From assembly GCA_963921425.1 (NCBI GenBank), contig OY992833.1:30118698-30182697 (forward strand): a DNA stretch of 64,000 bases, given 5' to 3'. The DNA comes from Dryas octopetala (lineage: Eukaryota; Streptophyta; Magnoliopsida; Rosales; Rosaceae). The translations under genes were made by a program, and so were the position numbers. The notes beneath the pieces are model-generated. The model was not told the DNA's origin, made no database searches, and worked only from the letters and a program-made list of their open reading frames with translations. Shown piece by piece: positions 47,487-58,530 of this stretch. How positions within the stretch are numbered: the first letter of the stretch is position 1; each line of letters starts with the position of its first letter.

Positions 47487-49133
47487 CTAGTGTTGAAATG
47501 ATTCAAGAAAAGCTGAAGAGTTGAATTGGACCTTGCTTATAATTGGGACTTTCTGGATGTCAGCAGCTGTTTTGGTGTTATTTTGAGAACTAGACTCTCC
47601 TGGGTTTGCAGGGTTGAATGTGTAAGAGAAATCTGTAGCAAATTGTGGCCGAACGACCGATGTGGTAGTGGCTGCAGTAGGCATTACTTGGGAAGCAAGG
47701 AATGGCATTTGCAATTGAGGGACCTGAAGAACTCCCGGTGTAGACAGTAGAGGTAACCCTACAGTTGCTGACTGTAAGGGATGGAGGTTGGCGGCTGAGG
47801 GAACAGGTATGATGGGAAGGCCTGCTGAATAACACATATTAATCATTCCCATTCCATATCGATGGCTCGTTCCCATTCCTGGCCCCATAGCCATATATGG
47901 CATAAAATTTGGTATTTGTGTGCCTTGAAACCCTGCCAAGGACAAATTCGAAGCCTGGCACATAGCTCCTCCACCCATGGACATCATCTGATGTACATAA
48001 ATACAAATAGTAACAGTCTAAATGAGTGGGGCAATTAAAAATGTAAATGAGAGAGTGAGACAGAGAAGGTACATGTGCTTGAAGCTTCAGGGCTTTAAGA
48101 TATTCAATGGCATCATCCAGCATTGAAGCTCGGTCTGACTTAAATTTGGAAAGCATATTGGTTCAGTATTTATACAAAATAGAAAACAATGTATCAATCA
48201 GCAAAAGGAAATTTTTTACGGAAGATAATAACCAGTACAGCGCGCAGCCTTACAGGCTTATACAGACAATTTAAGGCAGAAGAAAGAAAATAAATGTCAC
48301 TTAAAAGTCACCACCACAATAATACCCACAGTACTCTATCGAAGCTAAACGATTAATATTGTAAAGCAAGGAGGTAGAAGATCGAAATTAATCATTAAAT
48401 ATTACCTTGTTACAGTTGGGTATAAGTTCCTGCAATGCTCTCATCTTCCCCTTGATTCTGCTCCTACGCTTCTGCTCAAAACAAGTGCATGCTAGTTGAT
48501 TAAAACAAGTTAATTAATTAGTGTATTCATAAATTAAACATATTTAAGAAATTAAGGTTCTCCAGCAGTACTACAGGCTCACCCTCTGAGAGATATTATG
48601 TAGTTCAGCAGCACGTGATCTTCTGGGCTGTTCGTCTTGCTTTTGCTTAGATTTTCCAGGCACTGGTTTAATCTCCTAACAAAAAAGAGTTGAGAAAATA
48701 ATAATACCCAAGTTAGCAAAATGACATCTTTCATGTCCAAATGAAGCTTAATTGATTGATCTATAGAGAGACTTAAATATTAATTTGTACGGACCATATG
48801 AGCAGATGTGGTTTTAATTCTTCCACTGGATTGTCCCTTGTCCAAGTGATTATCATATAAAATCTGTTTTTGAGACAAAACATTAATATCAATAGGTGTG
48901 GTCTGCATTTGTAATACTGTTGGTTCATCCGTCTGAATAATAATGGATAAATCCTCAAATAATTGTGGAAAAGTATCTGCTGCTGCTGCCGTAGTTTGAG
49001 GGACAGGGACAACAGAATGATGAGTAGCAACTACTCCAAAATCTTCATAACGAAAACTCTGCAGATCATCCTTCTCGGTGTCGGCGGCGGCAATTTCCCA
49101 CTCCGGCACTTGATGCCTCACCATGTTTCGCAT
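47487..49133 (-). CDS. PIF-like bHLH protein with atypical basic region
   Basis: Five coding exons on the minus strand: 48795-49133, 48583-48675, 48406-48471, 48073-48138, 47487-47987, giving 354 aa. The bHLH spans two small 66-base exons and part of their neighbours: RRSRAAELHNISQRKRRSRI, then KMRALQELIPNCNKSDRASM and LDDAIEYLKALKLQAHMMSM. The helices and the following MMSMGGG match the phytochrome-interacting-factor clade (subfamily VII). The basic region has Gln where E-box binders carry the contact Glu (S-E-R-R-R-R becomes S-Q-R-K-R-R). The N-terminus keeps a VPEWE phrase like the VPDFE/VPDW of PIF4/PIF5, but I see no APB motif (ELxxxxGQ) for phyB binding. It may act as a non-DNA-binding dimer partner. 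A (CT)n-TAG acceptor at 49166 suggests a 5' UTR intron. The start could also be Met4. Confidence 0.85.
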
Positions 49134-49146
49134 AATGGGCAACCGC

Positions 49147-49152
49147 CACGTG
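49147..49152. promoter_or_regulatory. G-box CACGTG in the bHLH 5' UTR
   Basis: A palindromic CACGTG lies 14 bases upstream of the bHLH start codon, inside the presumed first coding exon after the acceptor at 49166. It is the preferred site of PIF-type bHLH factors, so cross-regulation is possible, but one hexamer is weak evidence. Confidence 0.3.
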
Positions 49153-49184
49153 GCTGGCTCCAGTACTAGAGAGAGAGAGAGAGA

Positions 49185-49781
49185 GGTGTCAACAGAGCTA
49201 GATGTTGAATCTTTTTTGATCCAGACTAGAATTGTAACACTAGGATATCAATATGCATGAGAGAGAGGGAACCAAAACCAACAGAAAAACGACTAATTGG
49301 ATGCTTTTCTGGCGGGTTCCAATTAACTTGTGCATGTGTTGCTTTATTGAAATTCGCTTTTCGACTGCATTTCACAACTTAATTTCATCAGTATTTTGTC
49401 TCTTTGCCGTATAGCTTATCCCATAGTCTTATAGTCTTCGGCGTATCTACCGTCTACATGTCGGATAGGGGGTCGATACACGTGTCAATATTGACCCGTG
49501 TCACTCCCAACCGCGAGCTCAACTTGAAGCCCCAAAACAAAGTTGCAAACTTACAATATAGGGTCTTGAAATTCTTTTTAATTGAAGAATTAACCTGTGA
49601 ATTTGTCAATTACTTGTTAGTCAGTCTCGTGGTTACAAATATTGCCCATACAGATGGGAGAGTCTGAAATTTTATGTTTCATTAAAAACTATCTATTGGT
49701 GTCGACTGACAAAACAAAAAAAAACATCTATTGGTAACTGACAAAACATAAAAAACTGAGTTTTATCTCACTTGGACATAT
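49185..49781. other. Upstream region of the bHLH gene
   Basis: Contains a (GA)n microsatellite at 49169-49185 that forms the polypyrimidine tract of the 5' UTR acceptor on the minus strand. No gene is supported; an 87-codon frame on the plus strand has no recognisable homology. Confidence 0.4.
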
Positions 49782-49996
49782 GTGTACATCAATAATGCTA
49801 CACTTACCACATTTTTATACCATAATTTTATACTATCTTACATTGCATTTATACATTAGACACTAAAAATTTAAAAATAAAACCTAAAAATAAAATAAAA
49901 TAAAATAAAATACTATTCTAGTAAAGTAATGACACATCAGGTGGGATACAAATGTGGAAAAAAAAATGTAAAACAATTAGCATTATTGATGTGTAC
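49782..49996. mobile_element. Small MITE (about 215 bp)
   Basis: The left end 'tgtgtacatcaataatgcta' is mirrored by the right end 'tagcattattgatgtgtaca'. Complementarity extends inward with 'ccacattttta' against 'caaatgtgg'. The centre is A-rich (aaaataaaataaaat). The terminal phrase with AATAATGCTA is familiar from plant MITEs. The target duplication is not clearly separable from the inverted repeat. Confidence 0.6.
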
Positions 49997-50974
49997 ATTT
50001 ATAAATTAAAAAGATGTTATTGGCACTCCTTAAATGTAATTTTGCACTTTTTTTATTTTCTATTTTTTTATATTGAATTTATCAATTTAATTTCCAAATT
50101 TACCCTTCAATTTTTTTAAAAAACTTTATAAGATTTTTGAATTTTCTATTCTATCAAGAATGCTCTAAAACTATCTGGTTAGTAAGTTAATATAAAGCTA
50201 ACCACCATGTTGGACCCACTACACAATATAATCTTAAAATCCGAACCGTCTATTTTTTAAGTCCTACTTCAAAGATCATCCTTATAAAAAATCTCCAAAA
50301 TTGGAAGTCATTTAGCCATTTGATTATAATAATTATTATTTATATGCTTTTATTGAAAATATTGATTGTCTATTTATTTGATCTCAATTAGATAACTACA
50401 TGATTTTTAATTTAGTTGATTTTTTGCAATGATGATCTTTGATGTAGGGCCTAAATAATTGATGACTCGGATTATGAGATTAGTTATGTGGTAAACTCAA
50501 AAACATGGTTAGATTCGTATTAGCTTGCTAACTAGTTAGGTTTAGAGCACTCCTCCTATTCTATTATAAATATATCTCTCTCCTCGTCTTCTTTTTTCTC
50601 TCTAATGTCCAATGGTTAATTAAAAGAAAAATTTTAGTCTTTGTATTCCTCCAACAAACCTCAGTCAAAATGTGTAATCTATTATCGCTCAAAGAATATT
50701 TGGCAAAATAGAATGAGATAAAATGGTTTGTTTTATGCAGTTTAAGAACCTTTTATGTGGGAGGTAGGTGTCCATCTAAATTGGTCTTTGATTTTGGTGC
50801 TGATGTTGAATCATATATATCTTGATTTAATGATGCTACGGCCTACGTGTGGTTGTAAACTATTCGATCATTCGGTAGAAATGTTGGATAAATTATATCA
50901 CCTTCAACATGTTGTCATGATCTTAGTAGCTAGGGGGAAAATAGTGGCCATATAGAATTAGAGCATTCAACCCG
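49997..50974. other. Intergenic, no gene seen
   Basis: AT-rich DNA without recognised genes. At 50950-50974 the phrase 'tagaattagagcattcaaccc' is an extra partial copy of the adjacent TRIM repeat end. Confidence 0.4.
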
Positions 50975-51339
50975 TGATAGAATTAGAGTATTCAACCCAA
51001 AATCAATTGGTTATGGGTGGAGAGGCCCAAAACTTATAAGCACATATGCTAAGCTCTAGTTTTCCAATGTGAGATATTGTTTCACATTACTCTTAACACA
51101 CCCCCGCACGTGTGGAGAGATTTTTGAGCCTTACACGTGAACAAATTGTATTGGGTGACGTGGGAGCACGTGTGGCCATTGGGCCTTATACGCGGATAAC
51201 CAAGCTCTGATACCATGATAGAATTAGAGCATCCAACCCAAAATTAATTGGCTATGAGTGGAGAGGTCCAAGAATTATAAGCACATGTGCTAAGCTCTAG
51301 TTTTTAAATGTGGGGCATTGCTCCACATTACTCTTAACA
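50975..51339 (-). mobile_element. TRIM (miniature LTR retroelement)
   Basis: Two 124-bp terminal repeats (50975-51098 and 51216-51339) share about 87% of positions by eye. On the minus strand they start TGTTAAGAGT and end TCTATCA. Directly inside the upstream repeat on that strand is TGGTATCAGAGCTTGG, the initiator-Met-tRNA primer site. Next to the other repeat is a purine tract (GCGGGGGTG). The whole element is 365 bp, in the size range of TRIMs, which carry no genes. The divergence suggests an insertion several million years old. No clear target duplication remains, and a partial repeat copy abuts the left side. Confidence 0.8.
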
Positions 51340-51824
51340 GTTTGCATAACGACATAATTAGACATAAAAAGGAAGATGAAAGAGAGAATTATCTAGAGTT
51401 TTAAATCTTACATATTAAGAATCAAGGCATTTTTTCTTTTTCTTTTTTCTCTTTTAACAAGATATATATTTTTCTTTGCAATAATATAAGAAAGTTAAAT
51501 TTTAATTGAAAGGTAAATACCGTAAATTAGGAAATTAAATTGAGAAATGAATAAGACAATCAACCTTATTACTTTTGGCACCGTCAACCTTCCTATAGAA
51601 CGCTAGTTCCGATGTTATATTGGTCTGACAAGATTATCCTGGAAATGAAATTTATTCTCTTGCAACCACAATAAGTCAAATATATGATTTGGTTTATGAA
51701 ACGCTAGCTGTATCGTTATCAAAATGTATCGAATACTTATAAGTGATAATTACAGTTAATATTACAGAAAACTAAATTTTAGCCCCCGAATAAAATTGAT
51801 ATTTGAATAATTTATGATATTATA
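51340..51824. other. Intergenic, no gene seen
   Basis: AT-rich with pyrimidine tracts near 51430-51460. No feature is supported. Confidence 0.35.
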
Positions 51825-51918
51825 TATATATTTTTTTTTAGTTGGGAGATGAGAGATCAAATTTAAGTGCATTATAGATAATTATACAGTCCTTCCAAAC
51901 TGAGCTATCCATAAACTA
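51825..51918 (-). mobile_element. Possible tRNA-derived SINE
   Basis: On the minus strand 'tggatagctcagtttggaag' resembles a tRNA box A region and 'aaatttgatctctcatctcc' the box B region. It parallels the segment at 2190-2315 in motif order and in several intervening bases. A run of T on the plus strand (51830-51839) could be the A-tail. Limits are approximate. Confidence 0.4.
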
Positions 51919-52344
51919 CATTTATGATATTAGGTTAGAAACTAATTTTAATTTATTGACAAACGTCAATGTAACATGTGTGATTTTGTATTTTGAGTCT
52001 GACGCAAAAAATTGACTATATATAATGGATGCACGTGGTATATATAGTATTTCATTGGGAGTGACGAAGAAAACAATTATGTTCAACATTCCAACACTAG
52101 TTTGCTATCTTTGTAGTTTTGTTTCCGTGCGAAAATCCAGACTAAGAAGCTCATATTACTTGGTCAACTTTTCTTCGTTGTATTCCACGTGAACCTGACG
52201 TATAACTTCAAACACGGAAACCTTGGCTTATTGATCTATCGGTAACAAGTGTAATTTTCATCGATAATAAAGTCAGGTGCATGTATGGTGTACGATTCAT
52301 TTGTTAGATGCTCCATTTATTAAGCTTAAATCAACCAACTGATA
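51919..52344. other. Intergenic, no gene seen
   Basis: AT-rich; no feature recognised. Confidence 0.35.
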
Positions 52345-52615
52345 TGCAGCTAACCTTGCTATGAGTGTTGTGTTGCTGGTGGTTGGCTGGCTGGCTCTGC
52401 CTCTTTCCTTGTTCTGTGCTTTCTGGCTTTCTGCTGTGCAGTTGCTCTCTTGGGCTGGTTTGATTCTGTTTGTTTGTTTTCTTGTCGGTTGCGTGTTTGG
52501 GCTGATGCCCAGTTGTTTTATTATTGTGGGCTGCTGTTCTATAGGCCTGTTTTTGGGCCTACAGTTTTGCTGCTCTTTTTAAAATAAATTTATTTATCTA
52601 CCAAAAATTTGTGGA
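52345..52615 (+). mobile_element. Possible 5'-truncated LINE tail
   Basis: A T/G-rich, A-poor block ('ggttggctggctggctctgcc', 'gtttgggctgatgcccag', 'gcctgtttttgggcctac') ends in 'aataaatttatttatctaccaaaaa'. Plant L1-type LINE copies often end with such a G/T-rich 3' UTR and a short 'aataaattta...accaaaa' tail. The block differs sharply from its AT-rich flanks. The 73-codon hydrophobic frame it contains is probably a by-product of the T/G bias. No reverse transcriptase is present and target duplications were not found. Confidence 0.4.
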
Positions 52616-53522
52616 AATTTTACTTACAGGCCACGTCGCCACCCATCCTTGATGTGACTCTCCATATTATATTATACATGAATTGTATTATAAATAATAA
52701 TAAATACATGAATGAACATGTAATGCCGACTACTATTTTCTATTTACATTTTTATACGACATAGATATAATATTTTTAATAAATATGAAATTTATGTATA
52801 GGTGAGTTTCATCTAGAAATGTGAAATCCAATGTAGGATAAAAAATATAATATATCTAGCATCACTTAGTAAATATAATAAAATGCAAATGGGGCACATC
52901 AGAATTCACATGAGTTGAGAGGAAAACCTGCATTGTCAACCTTGATGAATTGCCACAATTGCGGATCCCTCCTTAGTTTAAATTGAGAAACTAGATCACT
53001 CTTACTTTCTTAGTTTTTAACATATATGTTTAGTAAAGAAAGCCGGCTTAAATTTGATGAGAGATATATAAGAAATTTGGGGATGTCCCTCCCTCCAAGT
53101 CAACACTCCAACTGATCCAAACCTGGCTTTTCCTTATAGTCATTGTATTTGTACAGCTATATATGATTATGTGGTCCGTTCTGTCGTCAATAAATAAATC
53201 CACTCAAAATTTCGGGACAATTATATATGGGGTTGACCAATGACCATACACCCTTCCAATACGGCGCAGTACTGTGATTGGTCACTTAATTTATATATGA
53301 GAGGGTTCTGGCTATGAGTCTTGCATTGATAATTTGATTTCATACAAAAGAAACACGCTAATTTTTTTTTTTTTTTGATAAAATTGGCGTGGCTAGTCAG
53401 CGTACTAACTCCTATCACCATTCATACTTTTTTGGTCAACGACCTATAGTAGCTATATAAGATTGGCTGCAGCCATATATTTGTACACAAATTAAGAGAG
53501 AGAGAAGCTATATCGATCATAT
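52616..53522. other. Intergenic, promoter of the small membrane protein
   Basis: No gene is supported. A TATA-like 'ctatataagattgg' at 53453-53466 lies about 70 bases upstream of the small gene that follows. Confidence 0.4.
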
Positions 53523-53771
53523 ATGATATATATGGTGAGAGATTGGAAAGAGTTGGCAAGAGGGCATGATGGAGATGGCAGGGGCGAGAGTATAAGCAGC
53601 GCAGTTTATCTCATATTCTGGGCAGCTTTGGTCACCTTGACTCTTGTTTCAGCAATCATCTTCTCCTGCGCAGATGGTGCACCCAAAGACAAATCCTCCT
53701 CCACCACCCACACCGATACTTACGGTTCAACTTGCGCCGCTGGAGGCTGCGGCGCCGCCTGCGGTGCTTGA
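53523..53771 (+). CDS. Small single-pass membrane protein, Cys/Gly/Ala tail
   Basis: A frame of 82 aa from 53523, or 79 aa from the second Met (MVRDWKEL, 53532). An acidic/basic N-terminus (DWKELARGHDGDGRGES) is followed by one transmembrane helix (AVYLIFWAALVTLTLVSAII), then FSCADGAPKDK, a Ser/Thr spacer and a terminal AAGGCGAACGA with three cysteines. From memory, short plant proteins of the same plan (helix, SCADG, DTYG, Gly/Cys tail) exist without known function. A TATA box about 70 bases upstream and a short leader support expression. The Cys-rich tail could be acylated or bind metal, but nothing proves it. Confidence 0.65.
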   Translation: MIYMVRDWKELARGHDGDGRGESISSAVYLIFWAALVTLTLVSAIIFSCADGAPKDKSSSTTHTDTYGSTCAAGGCGAACGA

Positions 53772-54697
53772 ATTCATTTCCATAGCCTACTTACAGCACA
53801 AGACCATCAACTTCAACTTTGAAGAAAACAATGTTGCAGTACTAGGTTTCATCTCCTGCTAGCTAGCTGTTTCCATTATTCCTAGGATATACCATTTGTT
53901 ATCTATATGAGAACCATATATATATATATTGTTGTGACTTGCGAGAAAGCAGACTACCTAATTTAGGTACAAATTGGTCGCGGACATAGGCAACAGGTAC
54001 AAGACAATATTGTAAGATTTTTTTTTTTCTTTTTGTTAATTTTTGTGGGTTTGATTAAATGGTTTATTTTCAATGATAATTATTACAAATCGTTATTGCA
54101 CTTATCATGATAACGAATATTCTAATGCCAATGAGAGGCTTCTTATCTGGGTTTAAGATTTCAGTGGCTGACATGTTGCCATGAGTAAGTCACATCTGTT
54201 AGCATACATTAACTATTAAACCTCTGACCAAAAAAACAAAGAAAAAGAAAAAATCATCAAGTTCATTAGATGCCTCTTACCACCACAACGATGCTTCTGC
54301 TTGTTCCATTTAGCAAATTTCAACTCAATATTACCAAATAAAAAATAATTGAAAAAATTTCATGGTAAAAGGGACCACCTCCGATGAGGAATATATATAT
54401 TCCTGTAAAAGATAAGGTACACCAGAGAGTCCAATACAGAAGTTTGATCCACAAATCTTTCTAGCCAATGTTTATCTTATTCTGGAAACCGCCCAACGTT
54501 TTATTTTCTTATTTTCTATTTTCCTTTCTTTTCCCTTTAAGCAAATTACACACAAAATTATTTTTAAGTATATGATACTCTTGTATCGCCTTTTATTCAC
54601 TCAGGTTATACACAAGTCAGCAATACTTTGCAGAATCAAATGTTGTCGGCAGAAGCCACTGTAGCCTTTCCTTTTTCTCCCTAAGCCACTGCAACAT
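53772..54697. other. 3' flanks and intergenic
   Basis: AT-rich with no supported gene. The minus-strand gene's 3' UTR presumably occupies the last few hundred bases. Confidence 0.4.
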
Positions 54698-57285
54698 TTA
54701 CTTTCCAAGTCCTTTCCTGATTTCAGTGGAGGATAAGTCCACGCGGAACTTCTCTGCTGGTATTGAGATGAACATATCTCTTAACTCCTCTGGAATTTCA
54801 AAATCTTCAAGAACCTGGGAAGGTATTATAAAGCAGAATTAAGAACTTTCATAAAATGGTAAAATCGAAGGTCAGAGATGAGCTGGTAGTTTTATCAAGC
54901 TCCTAATATAAATGCGAGCATACCTTGAAAACACCATCTACATTACGACCACCCACAAGAAAGGTGCATCCCGTTTTCTTGCATCCTAGAAGTATTTCCA
55001 GCATCTTCCTGTAGTCCCCTTCATAGTATTTGGGCTGGAAAGGAAGTAAATTAACTTGCAAAATCATATATAAAATGCAATGCTTTCATTCACAATGCAG
55101 AGATTACCAGATATCTCGAAAATCATGAAATCAGAAAAAGTAATATTTTTACATATTATTAAACCACCTAATGGCATGTTTTGCGCATGTTAGGTGATTA
55201 TATGGTTATACTAGATAGATTTGATATTTTGATTTGTTAAGGCGGTGATAAAATCCTTCCATATAAAAACTTCAGCTTGCATGTCCAAATACAAATGTTA
55301 TAAGAGAACCATGCATTATAATTGCTTAGACTTCTGTCCAAATAACATACATGAATCAGCCTTGCTGCTGTGTCAGCACCTATCACAAACGCACTGCCTG
55401 GGAAAAGCTCAGCTTTCTTGTAAAAAAATGGCTGATTGGATATAATTACTGTTCTTCCTGCCACTCAAAGAGAAAAATTAAGAGTTATAAACCAAATTAA
55501 TTATGAAATGCTAATAATTTGCAGGGAAACCATTTAACATGGAAAAGGACTAAATCTTTTGTTAAATTATGCTACCCAAGAGAATGCATACATTCCTCAC
55601 AATTTCCGCCATAGTGTACGCATGTATAACGTGTGAAAAGATATCCTCGGAAAATTTTGCTCACTCATCACATATCATGGCTCATTATCCCTCCACATCC
55701 AAGGAAAAGAAAAAGAATTGACATAGATAATAAGCCTCACCAACTTTTTCAAACTGCTTGACACGATCTTTGATTTGTGATATTGAAAGTGGAGGTTTGT
55801 CAGCATTGACTGCTGATATTTCAAAGCATGGGTAGACATTGCCACAGATGCTGCATAGAAATGAGTGATTGATAAGCAGTATTAGATATGCATTCTCAAT
55901 TATATAGGTCAAATGTTTCAATAGTGACAATCGGGTACAATGTAGATGCTTATTCTGAAAGGTTTATATCAATTTCAATTTTAAAATATGTTTACTTACT
56001 GCTATACCTTTTTAATTCTGAGTCCTGAGATATCACTTTAGCTTTTATTCGCCAACATTTACCATTATTTACCGAAATGATTTGCAAGTGATATGATATA
56101 TGTGTTTGCGTATGTGTATACATCCATTTGCAAATCCAGGAGAAACAGTGCAATTAAAACAGAAGAAATGCCAAGGATGATGCAAACAGTGTCAGAAAAC
56201 GCGGATGAAAATTTTGGAGAAAACAAATAGAATGAAGAGTTGCAGTTAAAGCAAGTTATTGTACCTAGTAGCAACCTCCAAGAGCTTGAAGTGACCTTCA
56301 TGCAATGGATTAAAAGAACCCGACAGTATTATCTTCCTTTCTGCAATTGGCCTATGCGGCCCTGCAAAACAGTTGATGATAAATAAAGCATCATGCACAC
56401 AAGACCAGGAACACACTGACACACGTATGACTCTAGTGCATATTGTGCTAAAGTTGATTGAACCAAAATGTAACATTGATGTACATACCACTTGAAAACG
56501 GATAAACCTTGAAGCATATTTGCCCATTTATAAGTTGCTCTAACTCTTCATCTTCACTGAACTGCTTCTCACTTTCATCAACTACTTCAGATTCGGTGAG
56601 CCCTGAGACAAATGTTCCAGGAACTTTGCATGCATTTGTTATTGCCTGTAACCAAATTGATAGAAAGGCTGCATAAGAAACAAATTTAAAAGATGAGTTT
56701 AAGCAAGTCACATTTAGCAAAAATATGAAGCTAATAAAGGGGGAGGTATTATGCTGGTAAATATTCACTTCCTATTTATAAGGTCTCCAAAATAATATGT
56801 GCTAAGATGAACAGCATAGATGTTGATAATCATCTTTTTCTTCTTTTCTCACACACCTTGAGTAAAAGATGACTAGTAACCACATCTTCTTCCTCTCGAT
56901 TTCGCAAACCCTAGAATGATAAAAAGAAAACAGGATATAAGAAAATCACACAATCACCTTAGAAAGGGTCACCGTTGATACCAAAATAAATCACACAATC
57001 ACCTTAGAAAGGGTCACCGTTGATACCCAAAGTCTGTCAGAAGTCCTCGTTGACAAGTGAAACCTATACATCAGGAAGAAAGCAAGAAGCTAAGTAGCTA
57101 AGCAAGGGAAGGTTAACCAAGCACGGAGATAAAGTGACACCAATCAAACAATACGTGTGGTCCCCGAGTTTCGGACGTGAGGTAGCCAAAGAACCAGTGA
57201 AACCCACACCAAGAACTGGGAAACCTATTGCATACACAAAAGATGCCATATCAAATCACAAGTTGCATTCTATATACCTATAAAC

Positions 57286-57319
<34 letters not shown>

Positions 57320-57875
57320 CGTCAATTTAGTATGCAGGTATGAACGTACATAAACATAGTGATGTGAATTAGTAATAACCTGGTGTGGAGAGCTTGAGAG
57401 CGCGATTGTAGGCCAACAAAGCCAATTCCTCACTAGTGTGTAGGCTACAAAACTTGTTCGGAATCTGCACCAACAAATCAAGCAATTCTCTTTTGTTTTT
57501 AAGAAGAAAGTCAAATTATCAAATTTGGAGCGAGAAATTGAAGAAAATTAAAGAGAGGACGGACCTTGCCGAGTAATTGGATCATAGACATTCTGGAGTA
57601 AGGCACCACGGCTTCTAGGACTGTGTTTGAGGCTCCAGGAACAGAGAGTAGCCACGGTAGAGCCTGATTGATTTATTACTCTTAATTAATTTTGATCAAT
57701 TTTTCATTAAACCTGTTTAATTAAAAAAAGCTGCGTATAAATACGTGAGAGAGAGAGAGAGAGAGACCTGAGAGGCTCCGCCAGAGAGATAGAGGACAGA
57801 CTGCGTGGGACTTGAGTGAATGGCTTCGACTACTGCTCTCATTCTCACACTCATACCCACAAAACCCTCCGTCAT
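54698..57875 (-). CDS. CinA-like/nucleotidylyltransferase fusion protein (At2g01220-like)
   Basis: Twelve exons on the minus strand: 57768-57875, 57565-57663, 57380-57464, 57155-57224, 57003-57063, 56857-56910, 56489-56645, 56265-56361, 55741-55850, 55351-55457, 54924-55034, 54698-54814, giving 391 aa. An in-frame ATG at 57908 would add 11 residues. The N-terminal half is CinA C-terminal-like (VEAIHSSPTQSVLYLSGGAS, LLSVPGASNTVLEAVVPYS, PVLGVGFTGSLATSRPKLGD). The C-terminal half is a cytidylyl/adenylyltransferase fold with the HxGH-type motif in SGSFNPLHEGHFKLLEVA, then FVIGADTAARL and a final VDLSSTEIRKGLGK. By memory it is the orthologue of Arabidopsis At2g01220, whose substrate I do not know. 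The exon 5 end and donor are duplicated nearby. Exon 1 ends against a (CT)n tract. Confidence 0.9.
56944..57028. repeat. 46-bp-spaced direct repeat copying an exon end and donor
   Basis: 'atcacacaatcaccttagaa' and about 18 further bases occur at about 56946 and 56992. The right copy includes the last 26 bases of exon 5 and its GT donor (minus strand). The left copy lies in the intron and repeats the same exon end and donor. Confidence 0.9.
57291..57319. repeat. (GT)n microsatellite in an intron
   Basis: About 14 uninterrupted GT units lie within intron 3 of the CinA-like gene. Confidence 0.95.
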
Positions 57876-57908
57876 TTTCTTCTCTTCTCTTCCTTCTCTA
57901 TCATCCAT

Positions 57909-58530
57909 CTTTCTCGATCGGTCTTTTCTTCTGTCTGCAAGTCCGCGGTCGATGACAGCTCTAAACGGCGTCGTCGTTAACGACTTTTACCATTCAATTA
58001 CGGCTCCCCACTCGCCCAAGGCCCAAATTCTCTTAATGGGCTCTGGCCCGTGCCAACCCCTTCCCATAATTGATAAACCCAAACCCAATTAAGGCCCAAT
58101 GATCTGGTCAGTCCCACGCAGCTCTGTCGTTGAAGAAATTCTGTACTGCTTGACATGATTGACGGGAGCGAGTCGTGTGATTGGCATGGGAGATTTGATG
58201 ATTTTGATGCGAAATAGATGGAGGTCCGTTCCAAAGTTTCAATTTGTGTATCAATCGAATCCATCCACACAACTCAATAATTATTTGACGATCTTATCTT
58301 AATTGCTTTAAAAGACAAATTATATATATCAAAAACATGTATATCAAAAATCATGCGTTTGACATAATAAGGTTACCAAATTTACACTTGTATATATATA
58401 ATATATTTAAGGTTTTATCTGTAGTGCAAACGCTACAATTGCACCCACATGCAAACATTTATTTGATCATTAATTCTTTTTAAGGATATGCCTCTCTCTA
58501 CTAGGGTATAGTTTTTCGAATTATGCTTGC
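57909..58530. other. Upstream region of the CinA-like gene, intergenic
   Basis: The first 250 bases are richer in C and hold 'ggcccaa' and 'gggcctt'-type words (58016-58110), the TELO/site-II-like vocabulary of housekeeping plant promoters. Frames of 90 codons on both strands show no homology. Confidence 0.4.

Noticed and set aside
52361-52582. 73-residue highly hydrophobic frame
   Set aside because: Explained by the T/G bias of the probable LINE tail; no start context, promoter or known family.
57820-58270. 90-codon frames on both strands upstream of the CinA-like gene
   Set aside because: Shadow of the exon 1/5' UTR region and a C-rich promoter; no homology.
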